Of a DNA stretch of 64,000 bases, positions 28,490 to 36,022 are shown piece by piece. Position 1 is the stretch's first letter; every line of letters begins with the position of its first letter. The position numbers and the translations under genes were made by a program. A model generated the notes under the pieces. The model ran no database searches. It was given only the letters and a program-made list of their open reading frames with translations, and was not told the DNA's origin. The DNA is from Arthrobacter sp. AL12 (GTDB taxonomy: Bacteria > Actinomycetota > Actinomycetes > Actinomycetales > Micrococcaceae). Location of the stretch: the NCBI RefSeq assembly GCF_029960645.1, contig NZ_JASBQY010000001.1:393641-457640 (forward strand), in the 5' to 3' direction.

Positions 28490-28722
28490 GCGCTGGCTTC
28501 CTTAGCGGCGGCTTCCTTGTGCGCATCTGCGATCGTCTTCGCCTCCGCGGCGGCCTTGGCGGCACGCGCCTCGGACTGCTCGCGGATCAAGGCCTGCTCC
28601 TCTTCGAAACGCAGCCGGTCCGCACGGTCGGCGTCGTCGCCGTCCCAGTCCTGGTTGTCAGCGGTCGGCTTGGGATTGACGATCATTCCCTGGCCGTCAT
28701 TTTCAAGGCTGGTGTTCGCCAT
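28486..28722 (-). CDS. Small charged protein, function unknown
   Basis: 78 aa, hydrophilic. The N-terminal half is Asp-rich (NQDWDGDDADRADRLRF) and the C-terminal half is an Ala/Glu/Lys-rich helix (residues ~38-78) likely to form a coiled coil. AGGGAG lies upstream of the ATG. It converges with the lipid-kinase gene, overlapping it by 4 bp. No family was recognised. Confidence 0.7.
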   Translation of the reverse strand: MANTSLENDGQGMIVNPKPTADNQDWDGDDADRADRLRFEEEQALIREQSEARAAKAAAEAKTIADAHKEAAAKEASA

Positions 28723-28815
28723 GACCTGCTCCCTCTGTAGAGGACTTCCCCAATATGGATCAGGCAAGCATACGCACAGTCTCCGAGGGGCGGAAGTGCC
28801 GGATGTGGCATTTGT

Positions 28816-29796
28816 CTACGCTGTGGGCGAAGCCCTGGAGATATATTCCGGCACCACGGATGCCCCGGACAGTATGTCTCTCACCCAGGCATGTGCCGCC
28901 CGGAAAGCCTGGTCGGAGGTGTGCGGCTCCACGACGGTCCGGTGCCCGTCGGCGCGCCCGTAGGAACCCAGGAAGCGGGTGGCCGGGCTGATCCGGTGCA
29001 GGCCCGCCAGGGCGTCCGCGACACGCGCATCGGCCACGTGGCCGTCGGCGTCGATGCTGAAGAAGTAATGGCCAAGATACTGGCCGGTGGGCCGCGACTC
29101 GATCCGGCTGAGGTTCACGCCGCGGGTCGCGAACTGGTCAAGAATCTCCATCAGGGCACCGGGGCGGTCTTCCGGCAGCGGAACGACGACGGTGGTCTTG
29201 TCCGCACCGGTGGGCTCCGGCAGTGCGCCGGGCCGGCCCACCAGCACAAACCGGGTGACCGCACCGGGGTTGTCCCCGATGTTCTCCGCGAGCACTGCGA
29301 GTCCGGGCTGTTCGGTGGCCACGATCGGGGCACAGATCGCAGCTTCGTAGTGCGTGTCGCCCTCCAGGAGCCCCATGGCCGCCGCGGCCGTCGAGGAACC
29401 CGGAATATATTCTGCATTAGGAATATTCTTCTCGGCCCACAACCGGCATTGCGCCCAGGCGTGGCCGTGGGTGGAGATCCGGCGAATGTCCTCGATCCGG
29501 GTCCCGGGCCGCGCCACCAGTACGAAGCTGATCGGCACGAGGGCCTCGCGCAGGATCCGCAGCTCCTGGCCGGTGGCGATCGCGTCCAGGGTGGCAGTGA
29601 CGCCGCCCTCCACGGAGTTCTCGATCGGCACCATGGCCGCGTCCGCCGAACCGTCGCGGACCTTGTCCAGGGCCGTGTTGACGTTCGTCGACGGGACGCG
29701 GATCGCGTCCGCCGCACCGGGTACCTGCATCAGGGCTGCCTCGGTGAAGGTGCCCGAGGGTCCGAGGAAGGTGTACGTGAAGGGTGTTGCGGGCAT
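28816..29796 (-). CDS. pheA: Prephenate dehydratase
   Basis: 326 aa. It converts prephenate to phenylpyruvate (phenylalanine synthesis). The PDT domain begins TYTFLGPSGTFTEAAL and contains the GAVTRFVLVG segment with the catalytic Thr-Arg-Phe. The regulatory ACT domain follows (PGALMEILDQFATRGVNLSR, then IESRPTGQYLG) and probably senses Phe. ATG 29796 with GAAAGAAG upstream is preferred over TTG 29814. It is 18 bp downstream of the rhodanese gene and probably in one transcript with it. Confidence 0.95.
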   Translation of the reverse strand: MPATPFTYTFLGPSGTFTEAALMQVPGAADAIRVPSTNVNTALDKVRDGSADAAMVPIENSVEGGVTATLDAIATGQELRILREALVPISFVLVARPGTRIEDIRRISTHGHAWAQCRLWAEKNIPNAEYIPGSSTAAAAMGLLEGDTHYEAAICAPIVATEQPGLAVLAENIGDNPGAVTRFVLVGRPGALPEPTGADKTTVVVPLPEDRPGALMEILDQFATRGVNLSRIESRPTGQYLGHYFFSIDADGHVADARVADALAGLHRISPATRFLGSYGRADGHRTVVEPHTSDQAFRAAHAWVRDILSGASVVPEYISRASPTA

Positions 29797-29814
29797 CGGC
29801 GCTTCTTTCTTCAA

Positions 29815-30141
29815 CTACAGGATGACGGGCTTGAGTCCGCTGTCGGACACCAGGGGCATTCCGGTTTCCAGCCACTGGTCCATGCCGCCGGCGACGTTCA
29901 GGGCGGAGTACCCCTGACCGGAGAGCCACTGGACCGCCCGGAAGGAGCGCCCCCCGGTGCGGCAGATGACGTAGAGGTCCTCGTCGGGATCGAGCTCCTC
30001 GAGCCGGGCCGGGAGCTGGTCCAGGGGGACGTGCAGCGCCCCGGGGGCGTGGCCCGCGACCCACTCGTAGTCCTCGCGGACGTCAAGGATCCTGGCCCCT
30101 TCGGGGATGCCGGACACGGTCACGGTGTCAAAGTCGCTCAT
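29815..30141 (-). CDS. Single-domain rhodanese-like protein
   Basis: 108 aa. It shows ARILDVREDYEWVAGHAPGA (a CH2A-type motif) and the active-site loop VICRTGGRSFRA with the persulfide-forming Cys near residue 68, then GYSALNVAGGMDQWL. It is probably a cytosolic sulfurtransferase or sulfur carrier. AAGGA lies 6 nt before the ATG. It is upstream of pheA in the same direction. Confidence 0.92.
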   Translation of the reverse strand: MSDFDTVTVSGIPEGARILDVREDYEWVAGHAPGALHVPLDQLPARLEELDPDEDLYVICRTGGRSFRAVQWLSGQGYSALNVAGGMDQWLETGMPLVSDSGLKPVIL

Positions 30142-30297
30142 GGTCGTCCTTCCGCGGAATGCATGGTCTGCCTCCAGCGTATCGCCAGCCGCCAGTGCCG
30201 CAGCCCTACCCGGCTGCAGGTTACGCTTCAGGGATGGCGCACAGGAGATCCCCGGCAGCTCACCGTCGCACGATTCCGGCTGCCCGCCCCCGGCATT

Positions 30298-30384
30298 GCG
30301 GGACATGCCCTCCCTTGGCCACGAAGAGTGGGCACAATGCCACCATGTCCACCCGCCTGCGCCAGCACTGGACATGTCCCCCGG
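30298..30384. repeat. Tandem repeat family C, unit 1
   Basis: An ~87-bp unit starting GCGGGACATGCCCTCCC and ending CACTGGACATGTCCCCC. It contains three GGACATG/CATGTCC arms, so it can fold. The second unit starts 105 bp later. It lies in the 384-bp gap between the rhodanese and amidase genes, which holds no other gene. Confidence 0.85.
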
Positions 30385-30402
30385 AGCAGCACAGCCCGAC
30401 CC

Positions 30403-30489
30403 GCGGGACATGCCCTCCCCCCGCCACGAAGACTGGGCACAATGCCACCATGTCCACCCGCCCGCGCCAGCACTGGACATGTCCCCCCG
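30403..30489. repeat. Tandem repeat family C, unit 2
   Basis: Near-identical to the unit at 30298-30384, with only a few substitutions over ~85 bp (for example AGAGTGGGC versus AGACTGGGC). It ends 36 bp before the amidase start codon and so may overlap its promoter region. Confidence 0.85.
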
Positions 30490-30525
30490 GACGGCGGACG
30501 GGAAGCGTCCTGGAGCCGCGCCACC

Positions 30526-31965
30526 GTGGCTGAAATCCACGAGCTCTCCGCCGTGGACCTCCGCGGCGCCCTCCGCTCGGGGGAGCTGTCCTCGCGGCAG
30601 GTCACGGGGCATTTCCTGGACCGCATCGCCGCGGAAAATCGGCACCTCGGCGCGTTCGTCACCGTCACCGCGGAGCAGGCCCTCCGGGACGCAGCCGCAG
30701 CGGATGAATCCCACGCCCGGGCCGCCCGGTCCGGGACCGAACCGGCGCTCCTGCACGGCATGCCGGTGGCCTTCAAGGACCTGACGGACGTCGCCGGAGT
30801 TGTCACGACGCACGGCAGCGCTGCCCTGGACCACAAGCCGGCACTGGCCGACGGCGCCCTCGTCGCGAGGCTCAAGAGCGCAGGTGTGGTCTCGCTGGGC
30901 AAAACACAGGTCCCGGAATTCGGACTGACCGCGTACAGCGAGAACCGGATCGGCCCGCCCTCGCGGAACCCGCACGCGCTCAGCCGCAGCTCGGGGGGAT
31001 CCACCGGCGGCAGCGCCGCGGCGGTGGCCGCCGGGCTGATTCCTTTTGCCCCCGGCTCCGACGGCGGCGGTTCGGTCCGCATCCCGGCCGCTGCGTGCGG
31101 GCTCGTCGGACTGAAACCCGGCCGCGGGCTGGTCCCGGCCGGTGAAAGCACCGGTGATTCTGCCGGCCTGGTGGTGTCCGGTCCGCTGGCCCGCTCCGCC
31201 GCGGACGCGGCCCTGCTGCTTGATGCGATGGTGCCCGGGCCCTTGGATCCGTCCGCCCAGCCGGGCCCGGGCTACCTGGACCTCGCCGCCCAGGACCCGC
31301 CCAGGCTGCGGATCGGAGTGAGCCTGGACAGTCCCTGGCAGACGATATTCCCCTTCACCCCGGACCCCGAGTCGCTCGATGCCCTCGCCGAAGGCATCCG
31401 GCTGCTGGAGGCGGCCGGCCATGAAACCTCGGACGCCTCCATCCGCTACGACAACCGCTACCCCGCCGCCTTCACCACGGCCTGGACCGCCGCCGTCGGG
31501 GATGCCCGGATCGTTCCCCAACGCGAGGCGCTCCTGACCCCGCTGACACGCACGTTCCGGCGCCGCGCCCAGCAGCGCGGGCCCGCGAAACTCGCCGAAT
31601 CCATCGGGTTGCTGCGCCAGTTCCAGCGGGACACCATCGCCCAGTACGCCGCGTGGGACCTGATGCTCATGCCGGCACTGGCCCAGACGCCCCGTCCGGT
31701 GGGCTGGTTCACCGGATCGGCCCACGGCGACGGGTACTGGCCGGCAGCCAACTGGACGGGGGATGCCGACGGCGACTACCGCAAGCAGTGCGAGTACGCG
31801 CCCTGGTCCTCCATGGTGAACGTGTGCGGGCTGCCCGCGATCAGCATTCCGGTGCACTGGACCGGCGGTGCCAGGGGCGCCGGACTGCCGATGGGCATCC
31901 AGCTGATCGGGCCGATGGGTTCCGAGGCGCTGCTGCTGCAGCTATCCGCGCAGCTGGGGTTTTAG
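30526..31965 (+). CDS. Amidase (amidase signature family)
   Basis: 479 aa. The amidase-signature catalytic triad is visible: the Lys in MPVAFKDLTDVAG (about residue 84), the cis-Ser in SSGGSTGGSAAAVAAG and the nucleophile Ser in GSDGGGSVRIPAA (about residue 183). It hydrolyses an amide that cannot be identified from sequence. The start is GTG 30526, with GGAG 10 nt upstream; the frame is open much further 5' through the tandem repeats, but that part is not amidase-like. Confidence 0.9.
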   Translation: MAEIHELSAVDLRGALRSGELSSRQVTGHFLDRIAAENRHLGAFVTVTAEQALRDAAAADESHARAARSGTEPALLHGMPVAFKDLTDVAGVVTTHGSAALDHKPALADGALVARLKSAGVVSLGKTQVPEFGLTAYSENRIGPPSRNPHALSRSSGGSTGGSAAAVAAGLIPFAPGSDGGGSVRIPAAACGLVGLKPGRGLVPAGESTGDSAGLVVSGPLARSAADAALLLDAMVPGPLDPSAQPGPGYLDLAAQDPPRLRIGVSLDSPWQTIFPFTPDPESLDALAEGIRLLEAAGHETSDASIRYDNRYPAAFTTAWTAAVGDARIVPQREALLTPLTRTFRRRAQQRGPAKLAESIGLLRQFQRDTIAQYAAWDLMLMPALAQTPRPVGWFTGSAHGDGYWPAANWTGDADGDYRKQCEYAPWSSMVNVCGLPAISIPVHWTGGARGAGLPMGIQLIGPMGSEALLLQLSAQLGF

Positions 31966-32055
31966 CAGGCGCGGCAGTTGTACGGTGGACATGACCAGCC
32001 GGGCAGTGCCACCGCCCCGAAACCAGCCGAGCTGGAAACGACACGAGAGGGATCG

Positions 32056-33168
32056 ATGAAGATCACCGGTGCAGTACTTGAGGAAATCGGCCGCCCCCGC
32101 CCGTTCGCGGACTCCCGGCCCATCACCATTTCCGAGCTTGAGCTGGCAGGCCCCGGACCCACCGAGATCCTGGTGCGGATCGAGGCCGCCGGCATCTGCC
32201 ACTCGGACCTGAGCGTGGTGGACGGCAACCGGGTCCGCCCGGTGCCGATGCTGCTGGGGCACGAGGCTGCCGGACGCGTCGTCGAGGTCGGCTCGGACGT
32301 CACGGACCTGGTGCCGGGCCAGCGCGTGGTGATGTCCTTCCTGCCCCGCTGCGAACAGTGCGCGAACTGCGCCGAGGACGGCCGGCTCCCCTGCACCGCG
32401 GGTTCGAAGAGCAACGGCGACGGGACCCTCCTGCACGAATCGATGCGCCTGGACCGCGACGGCGAAAAGATCTACCACCACCTGGGCGTCTCCGGTTTCG
32501 CCACCCACGCCGTGGTGGACCGCGCCTCGGCCGTCGCGGTCGGCGATGACGTCCCCGCGGACGTCGCCGCCGTCCTGGGCTGCGCCGTGCTGACCGGTGG
32601 CGGTGCCGTCCTCAACGCGGCCCGGCCCCGGCCGCAGGACAGCATCATGATTGTCGGGCTCGGCGGCGTCGGCATGGCCGCTCTGATCACGGCGGTCTCC
32701 CAGGGTGTGTCACGGATCGTTGCCGTGGACACGCTGGACGAAAAACTCGAGCACGCCCGCCGCTTGGGTGCCCACGAAACGTACACCCCGCAGCAGGTCC
32801 TCGAGCAGGGCATCAAAGCCAGGTACGTCATCGAATGCGCGGGGAACCCGCGTGCGTTCGAAACCGCCTTCGCCGCGGCCGCCGCGGGCGGAACCACGAT
32901 CACCGCCGGCCTGCCGCACCCGGACGCCCGCGCGCAGATCTCGCCGCTGACCGTCACGGCCGAGGCCCGGACCATCGTCGGCAGCTACCTTGGCTCCGCG
33001 GTGCCGTCCCGGGACATTCCCAAGTACGCCCAGCTCTGGCGGGAAGGAAAGCTGCCGGTCGAGGAGCTGATCTCGGCGCGCATCGCCCTGGCGGACATCA
33101 ACGAGGCCATGGACCAACTGGCCGACGGGAAAGCGGTGCGCCAGGTCATCATGTTCGACGCCGGCTAG
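32056..33168 (+). CDS. Zinc-dependent alcohol dehydrogenase family protein (MDR)
   Basis: 370 aa. The catalytic zinc site includes AAGICHSDLSVVDG and LLGHEAAGRVVEVG, and the structural zinc site has four cysteines in RCEQCANCAEDGRLPC. The NAD(P)-binding fold carries IMIVGLGGVGMAAL near residue 200. It oxidises an alcohol or reduces an aldehyde, with substrate unknown. The start ATG 32056 has AGAGGG upstream. It is 90 bp downstream of the amidase gene, on the same strand. Confidence 0.92.
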   Translation: MKITGAVLEEIGRPRPFADSRPITISELELAGPGPTEILVRIEAAGICHSDLSVVDGNRVRPVPMLLGHEAAGRVVEVGSDVTDLVPGQRVVMSFLPRCEQCANCAEDGRLPCTAGSKSNGDGTLLHESMRLDRDGEKIYHHLGVSGFATHAVVDRASAVAVGDDVPADVAAVLGCAVLTGGGAVLNAARPRPQDSIMIVGLGGVGMAALITAVSQGVSRIVAVDTLDEKLEHARRLGAHETYTPQQVLEQGIKARYVIECAGNPRAFETAFAAAAAGGTTITAGLPHPDARAQISPLTVTAEARTIVGSYLGSAVPSRDIPKYAQLWREGKLPVEELISARIALADINEAMDQLADGKAVRQVIMFDAG

Positions 33169-33201
33169 CCCCCCGGCCGCCGTCCGGCCCCGGCACCCCC
33201 G

Positions 33202-33262
33202 GTTGCGCTGTCAGATAATGCTGCCATTCCGGGTCCATGGCCGCGTTATCTGACAGCGCAAC
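33202..33262. repeat. Palindromic repeat, family B
   Basis: Perfect 17-nt arms, GTTGCGCTGTCAGATAA at 33202-33218 and its complement at 33246-33262, with a 27-nt loop. It starts 33 bp after the alcohol dehydrogenase stop and resembles family A in architecture but not in sequence. It is a likely transcript end or dispersed element; no second copy was found in this window. Confidence 0.8.
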
Positions 33263-33318
33263 GGGCAGCGAACGGGCCCAAAACACCGGGCGCACGGCTT
33301 GCCGCGGGCCGCCGCGAA

Positions 33319-33338
33319 TGTGACAATCCCGCGTCACA
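33319..33338. promoter_or_regulatory. Dyad TGTGAC-N8-GTCACA upstream of the peptide transporter
   Basis: A perfect 6-bp inverted repeat with 8-bp spacing, ending 17 nt before the ATG at 33356. It resembles a CRP/GlxR half-site pair, but the TGTGA/TCACA spacing is 10 rather than 6, so the binding protein is uncertain. Confidence 0.4.
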
Positions 33339-33355
33339 CTGTCAGGATTAAGTAA

Positions 33356-34825
33356 ATGAGCACTACTCATTTATCCCAGCCCACCGCGACATCGCCGGGC
33401 GACACGTCCTTTTTCGGCCACCCAAAGATGCTGGCCAGCCTCTTCTCCGTGGAAATGTGGGAGCGCTTCTCGTTCTACGGAATGCAGGGCATCCTGCTCT
33501 ACTACATGTACTTCACGGCCGCCGAGGGCGGCCTGGGCATTGAGCAGGGCCTGGCCGCCGGCCTCGTCGGCGCCTACGGAGGCGGCGTCTACCTCTCCAC
33601 CATCCTGGGCGCCTGGCTTGCGGACCGGCTCCTCGGTTCCGAAAAAGTGCTGTTCGGCTCCGCCGTCCTGATCATGGCCGGCCACATCGCCCTCGCCTTC
33701 GTACCGGGCATTCCCGGCCTGATCGCGGGCCTGGTGCTGGTCGGCGTCGGTTCCGGTGGCCTGAAGGCCAACGCCACCGCCCTGGTGGGAAGCCTCTACC
33801 GGGAGAAGGACGAACGCCGCGACGCCGGCTTCTCCATCTTCTATATGGGCATCAACGCGGGCGCACTGATCGGCCCGCTGGTCACCGGCTGGCTGCAGCA
33901 AAGCCACGGGTTCCACTGGGGTTTCGGCGCCGCCGCCGTCGGCATGGCCGTGGGCCTGGTCATCTACGCGCTGGGCCGCAAGAACCTGCCGGAGGAGGCG
34001 CACCGGGTGCACAACCCGCTGCCCGCCGAAGAGCGCACCCGGTACGGCCTGCGCTTCGCCGCAATCGCCGCCGTGATCGCCGTGCTGCTGGCCACCGGCA
34101 TCGTCAATGCCGAGAACCTGGCCATGTCCATGGCCTACGCGGCCATCGGTGCGTCCGTGCTCTACTTCGCCCTGATCTTCAGCAGCAAGAAAGTCAACGG
34201 GACCGAACGCCGCCGGGTGGCGGCATTCATTCCGCTGTACATCGCCTCGGCCGCGTTCTGGGCCCTGTTCCAGCAGCAGTTCACCTTCATCGCCGTGTAC
34301 TCGGAGGAGAAGCTGGACCGGAACCTGTTCGGCTGGGAAATGCCGGCCGCCTGGGTCCAGTCCATCAACCCGGTGTTCATCATCATCTTCGCCGGAGTCA
34401 TGGCTGCCCTCTGGACCCGTCTGGGCCGCAAGCAGCCCGGCTCGGCGCTGAAGTTCTCGATCGGCCTCTTCGTCATGGGCCTGGCGTTCCTGGCCTTCAT
34501 CCCGTTGGCCGGGGACGGCAAGACCCCGCTGCTGGCACTGGTGGGGATCCTGTTCCTGTTCACCCTCGCGGAACTGTTCCTGTCCCCCATCGGCCTGTCC
34601 GTGACCACCAAGCTGGCGCCGGCAGCCTTCCGCACCCAGATGGTGGCGCTGTTCTTCCTCTCCGTGTCGCTGGGCACCACGCTGGCCGGCATCCTGTCCG
34701 GACTGTACAACCCGGCGGATGAGCTGCCGTACTTCATCGGCATCGGCGGCACCGCCATGTTGGTGGCCGTTGGCCTGGCCACGGCCTCGCCGGCGATCAA
34801 GAAGCTCATGGGCGGCGTACGCTGA
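33356..34825 (+). CDS. POT-family proton-coupled peptide transporter
   Basis: 489 aa, 12-14 helices. The N-terminal family signature EMWERFSFYGMQGILLYYM (ExxERFxYYG) and GSGGLKANATALVGSLY, then RRDAGFSIFYMGINAGALIG, identify a PTR2/POT di- and tripeptide/H+ symporter of the inner membrane. AGGA lies about 9 nt before the ATG. A dyad symmetry just upstream may be an operator. Downstream is a degraded phosphotransferase gene. Confidence 0.94.
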   Translation: MSTTHLSQPTATSPGDTSFFGHPKMLASLFSVEMWERFSFYGMQGILLYYMYFTAAEGGLGIEQGLAAGLVGAYGGGVYLSTILGAWLADRLLGSEKVLFGSAVLIMAGHIALAFVPGIPGLIAGLVLVGVGSGGLKANATALVGSLYREKDERRDAGFSIFYMGINAGALIGPLVTGWLQQSHGFHWGFGAAAVGMAVGLVIYALGRKNLPEEAHRVHNPLPAEERTRYGLRFAAIAAVIAVLLATGIVNAENLAMSMAYAAIGASVLYFALIFSSKKVNGTERRRVAAFIPLYIASAAFWALFQQQFTFIAVYSEEKLDRNLFGWEMPAAWVQSINPVFIIIFAGVMAALWTRLGRKQPGSALKFSIGLFVMGLAFLAFIPLAGDGKTPLLALVGILFLFTLAELFLSPIGLSVTTKLAPAAFRTQMVALFFLSVSLGTTLAGILSGLYNPADELPYFIGIGGTAMLVAVGLATASPAIKKLMGGVR

Positions 34826-34860
34826 GCCGATGAGTGCGGGACGGCCGCGCCGCGGGCCTT

Positions 34861-35220
34861 GTGGGCTTCGACCTTGCCGGCCCCACCGCGGCCCTCTAGG
34901 ACTCCTTCAACACCGCGATGCACTGGGTCCCGCTCGGCGATCCGGCCGGTGCGTGGCCGGGCTGGGAGTTGACCGACCCGTTCCGGCGGCTCCGGATCTT
35001 CGCCGGCGCCTATGGCTGGAGCCAGGACCAGCGGCGGCGCCTGCCGGCTCGCGGGGTCGAGGCGACGGCGCTGAGCCACCAGCGGATGGAACACAGCACC
35101 CGGGTCCTGGGCGGCGGCTGGGCGCAGATGTCGGACGACGGGTTCGGCGGCCTGATCCGCCGCCGCGGCTACTGGCTCGAGGCCAACGCCGGGCCGTTGT
35201 TGGTGGCGCTTACGGGCTGA
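34861..35220 (+). pseudogene. C-terminal remnant of an aminoglycoside-phosphotransferase-like gene
   Basis: One frame reads VGFDLAGPTAAL, then an in-frame TAG (34897-34899), then MHWVPLGDPAG and a ~100-residue tail ending at 35220. VGFDLAGP corresponds to the metal-binding (D-x-D/DFDLAGP) motif of APH-family kinases, and the rest fits their C-terminus. The N-lobe and catalytic loop are missing: the upstream ATG at 34830 is in another frame and only ~31 bp away. It is called a pseudogene for the truncation plus the stop. Confidence 0.65.
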
Positions 35221-35275
35221 TTGCTGGTGGCTGGCGGTTGGCGGCGCTTACCGGCAAGGCCGCTGGCGGCCGAGC

Positions 35276-35884
35276 CTAGGCGCCGATGCCCCGGTAACTT
35301 GAGCTGCTGATGGCCAGCCCCACCGCGATGAGCACGAACACCAGGAGGGCCAGCGCGATCCCCACGTAACCGAGCACCAGGCCGGCAATGGCCATGCCTT
35401 TGCCGGACGGTTCGCGCTTGAGAGCCATGTGCCCGAGGATGACCGCCGCGAGCTGCGGCAAGAGGAAGAAGCCCAGCCCGATGAAGGCGGCGATACCGCA
35501 GCACAGGCTGGCGATGCTCAGGCCCTTGGGCTCCGGGGGCAAGCCGTAATAGGCCGGCTGGCGGTAGGCGTTGAACGGGGTGCCCGGCTGGCCATACTGA
35601 ACCGGCGCGTCAAACTGCTGCTGCCCGTAGGGCTGCTGGGCTTGGTCGCCGTAGGGCTGCTGGGCTCGGTCGCCGTAGGGCTGCTGGGCTCGGTCGCCGT
35701 AGGGCTGCTGGCCGTAGGGCTGCTGCGTGGCCGTGCCTTCCGGCTTGCCGAACGGCTCCGTGGGCTGGCTGTAGTCGGCGGCCGGCCGGCGGTACTGCTC
35801 GCCGGACTCCTGGCCGGGAATGTACGACGGCGGCTGGTAGCCCTCCGGCGTCCCGTCCTTCTCCGGTTTCGGCTGGTCAGTCAT
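35276..35884 (-). CDS. DUF4190 membrane protein with Gln/Tyr-rich repeat tail
   Basis: 202 aa. The N-terminal ~120 residues are hydrophilic and disordered, with repeats of the type AQQPYGDR. The C-terminal domain has two transmembrane helices (LSIASLCCGIAAFIGLGFFL and GMAIAGLVLGYVGIALALLV), separated by ILGHMALKREPSGKG, matching the DUF4190 family. Function unknown; a membrane protein with a proline-rich cytosolic tail is inferred. Confidence 0.85.
   Translation of the reverse strand: MTDQPKPEKDGTPEGYQPPSYIPGQESGEQYRRPAADYSQPTEPFGKPEGTATQQPYGQQPYGDRAQQPYGDRAQQPYGDQAQQPYGQQQFDAPVQYGQPGTPFNAYRQPAYYGLPPEPKGLSIASLCCGIAAFIGLGFFLLPQLAAVILGHMALKREPSGKGMAIAGLVLGYVGIALALLVFVLIAVGLAISSSSYRGIGA
35627..35711. 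repeat. 24-bp tandem repeat inside the DUF4190 gene
   Basis: Three copies of a 24-bp unit (GTAGGGCTGCTGGGCTCGGT plus CGCC; the first copy has one change) and a partial fourth. Each unit encodes one eight-residue repeat. Copy number may vary between strains. Confidence 0.85.
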
Positions 35885-36022
35885 GCTTTTCCCCCTATAA
35901 ACGTCTTTGGGTTTCAGCCTACCGCCGTCCCGTTGCGAAGAGCAGGATATTTTCCTGCGTCACAGGGGCCGTAATGCGCGGAAAATATGTTGCCTGCAAC
36001 GCGGGTCTGGCATGCTGGTGCA

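Noticed and set aside
28891..30525. N-terminal extension of the amidase frame back to 28891
   Set aside because: The open frame passes through pheA antisense and the tandem repeats; the amidase domain begins at the GTG at 30526.
36001..36022. Upstream start for pgm at 35987
   Set aside because: The extension has no family-like sequence, and the ATG at 36023 begins the conserved N-terminus.
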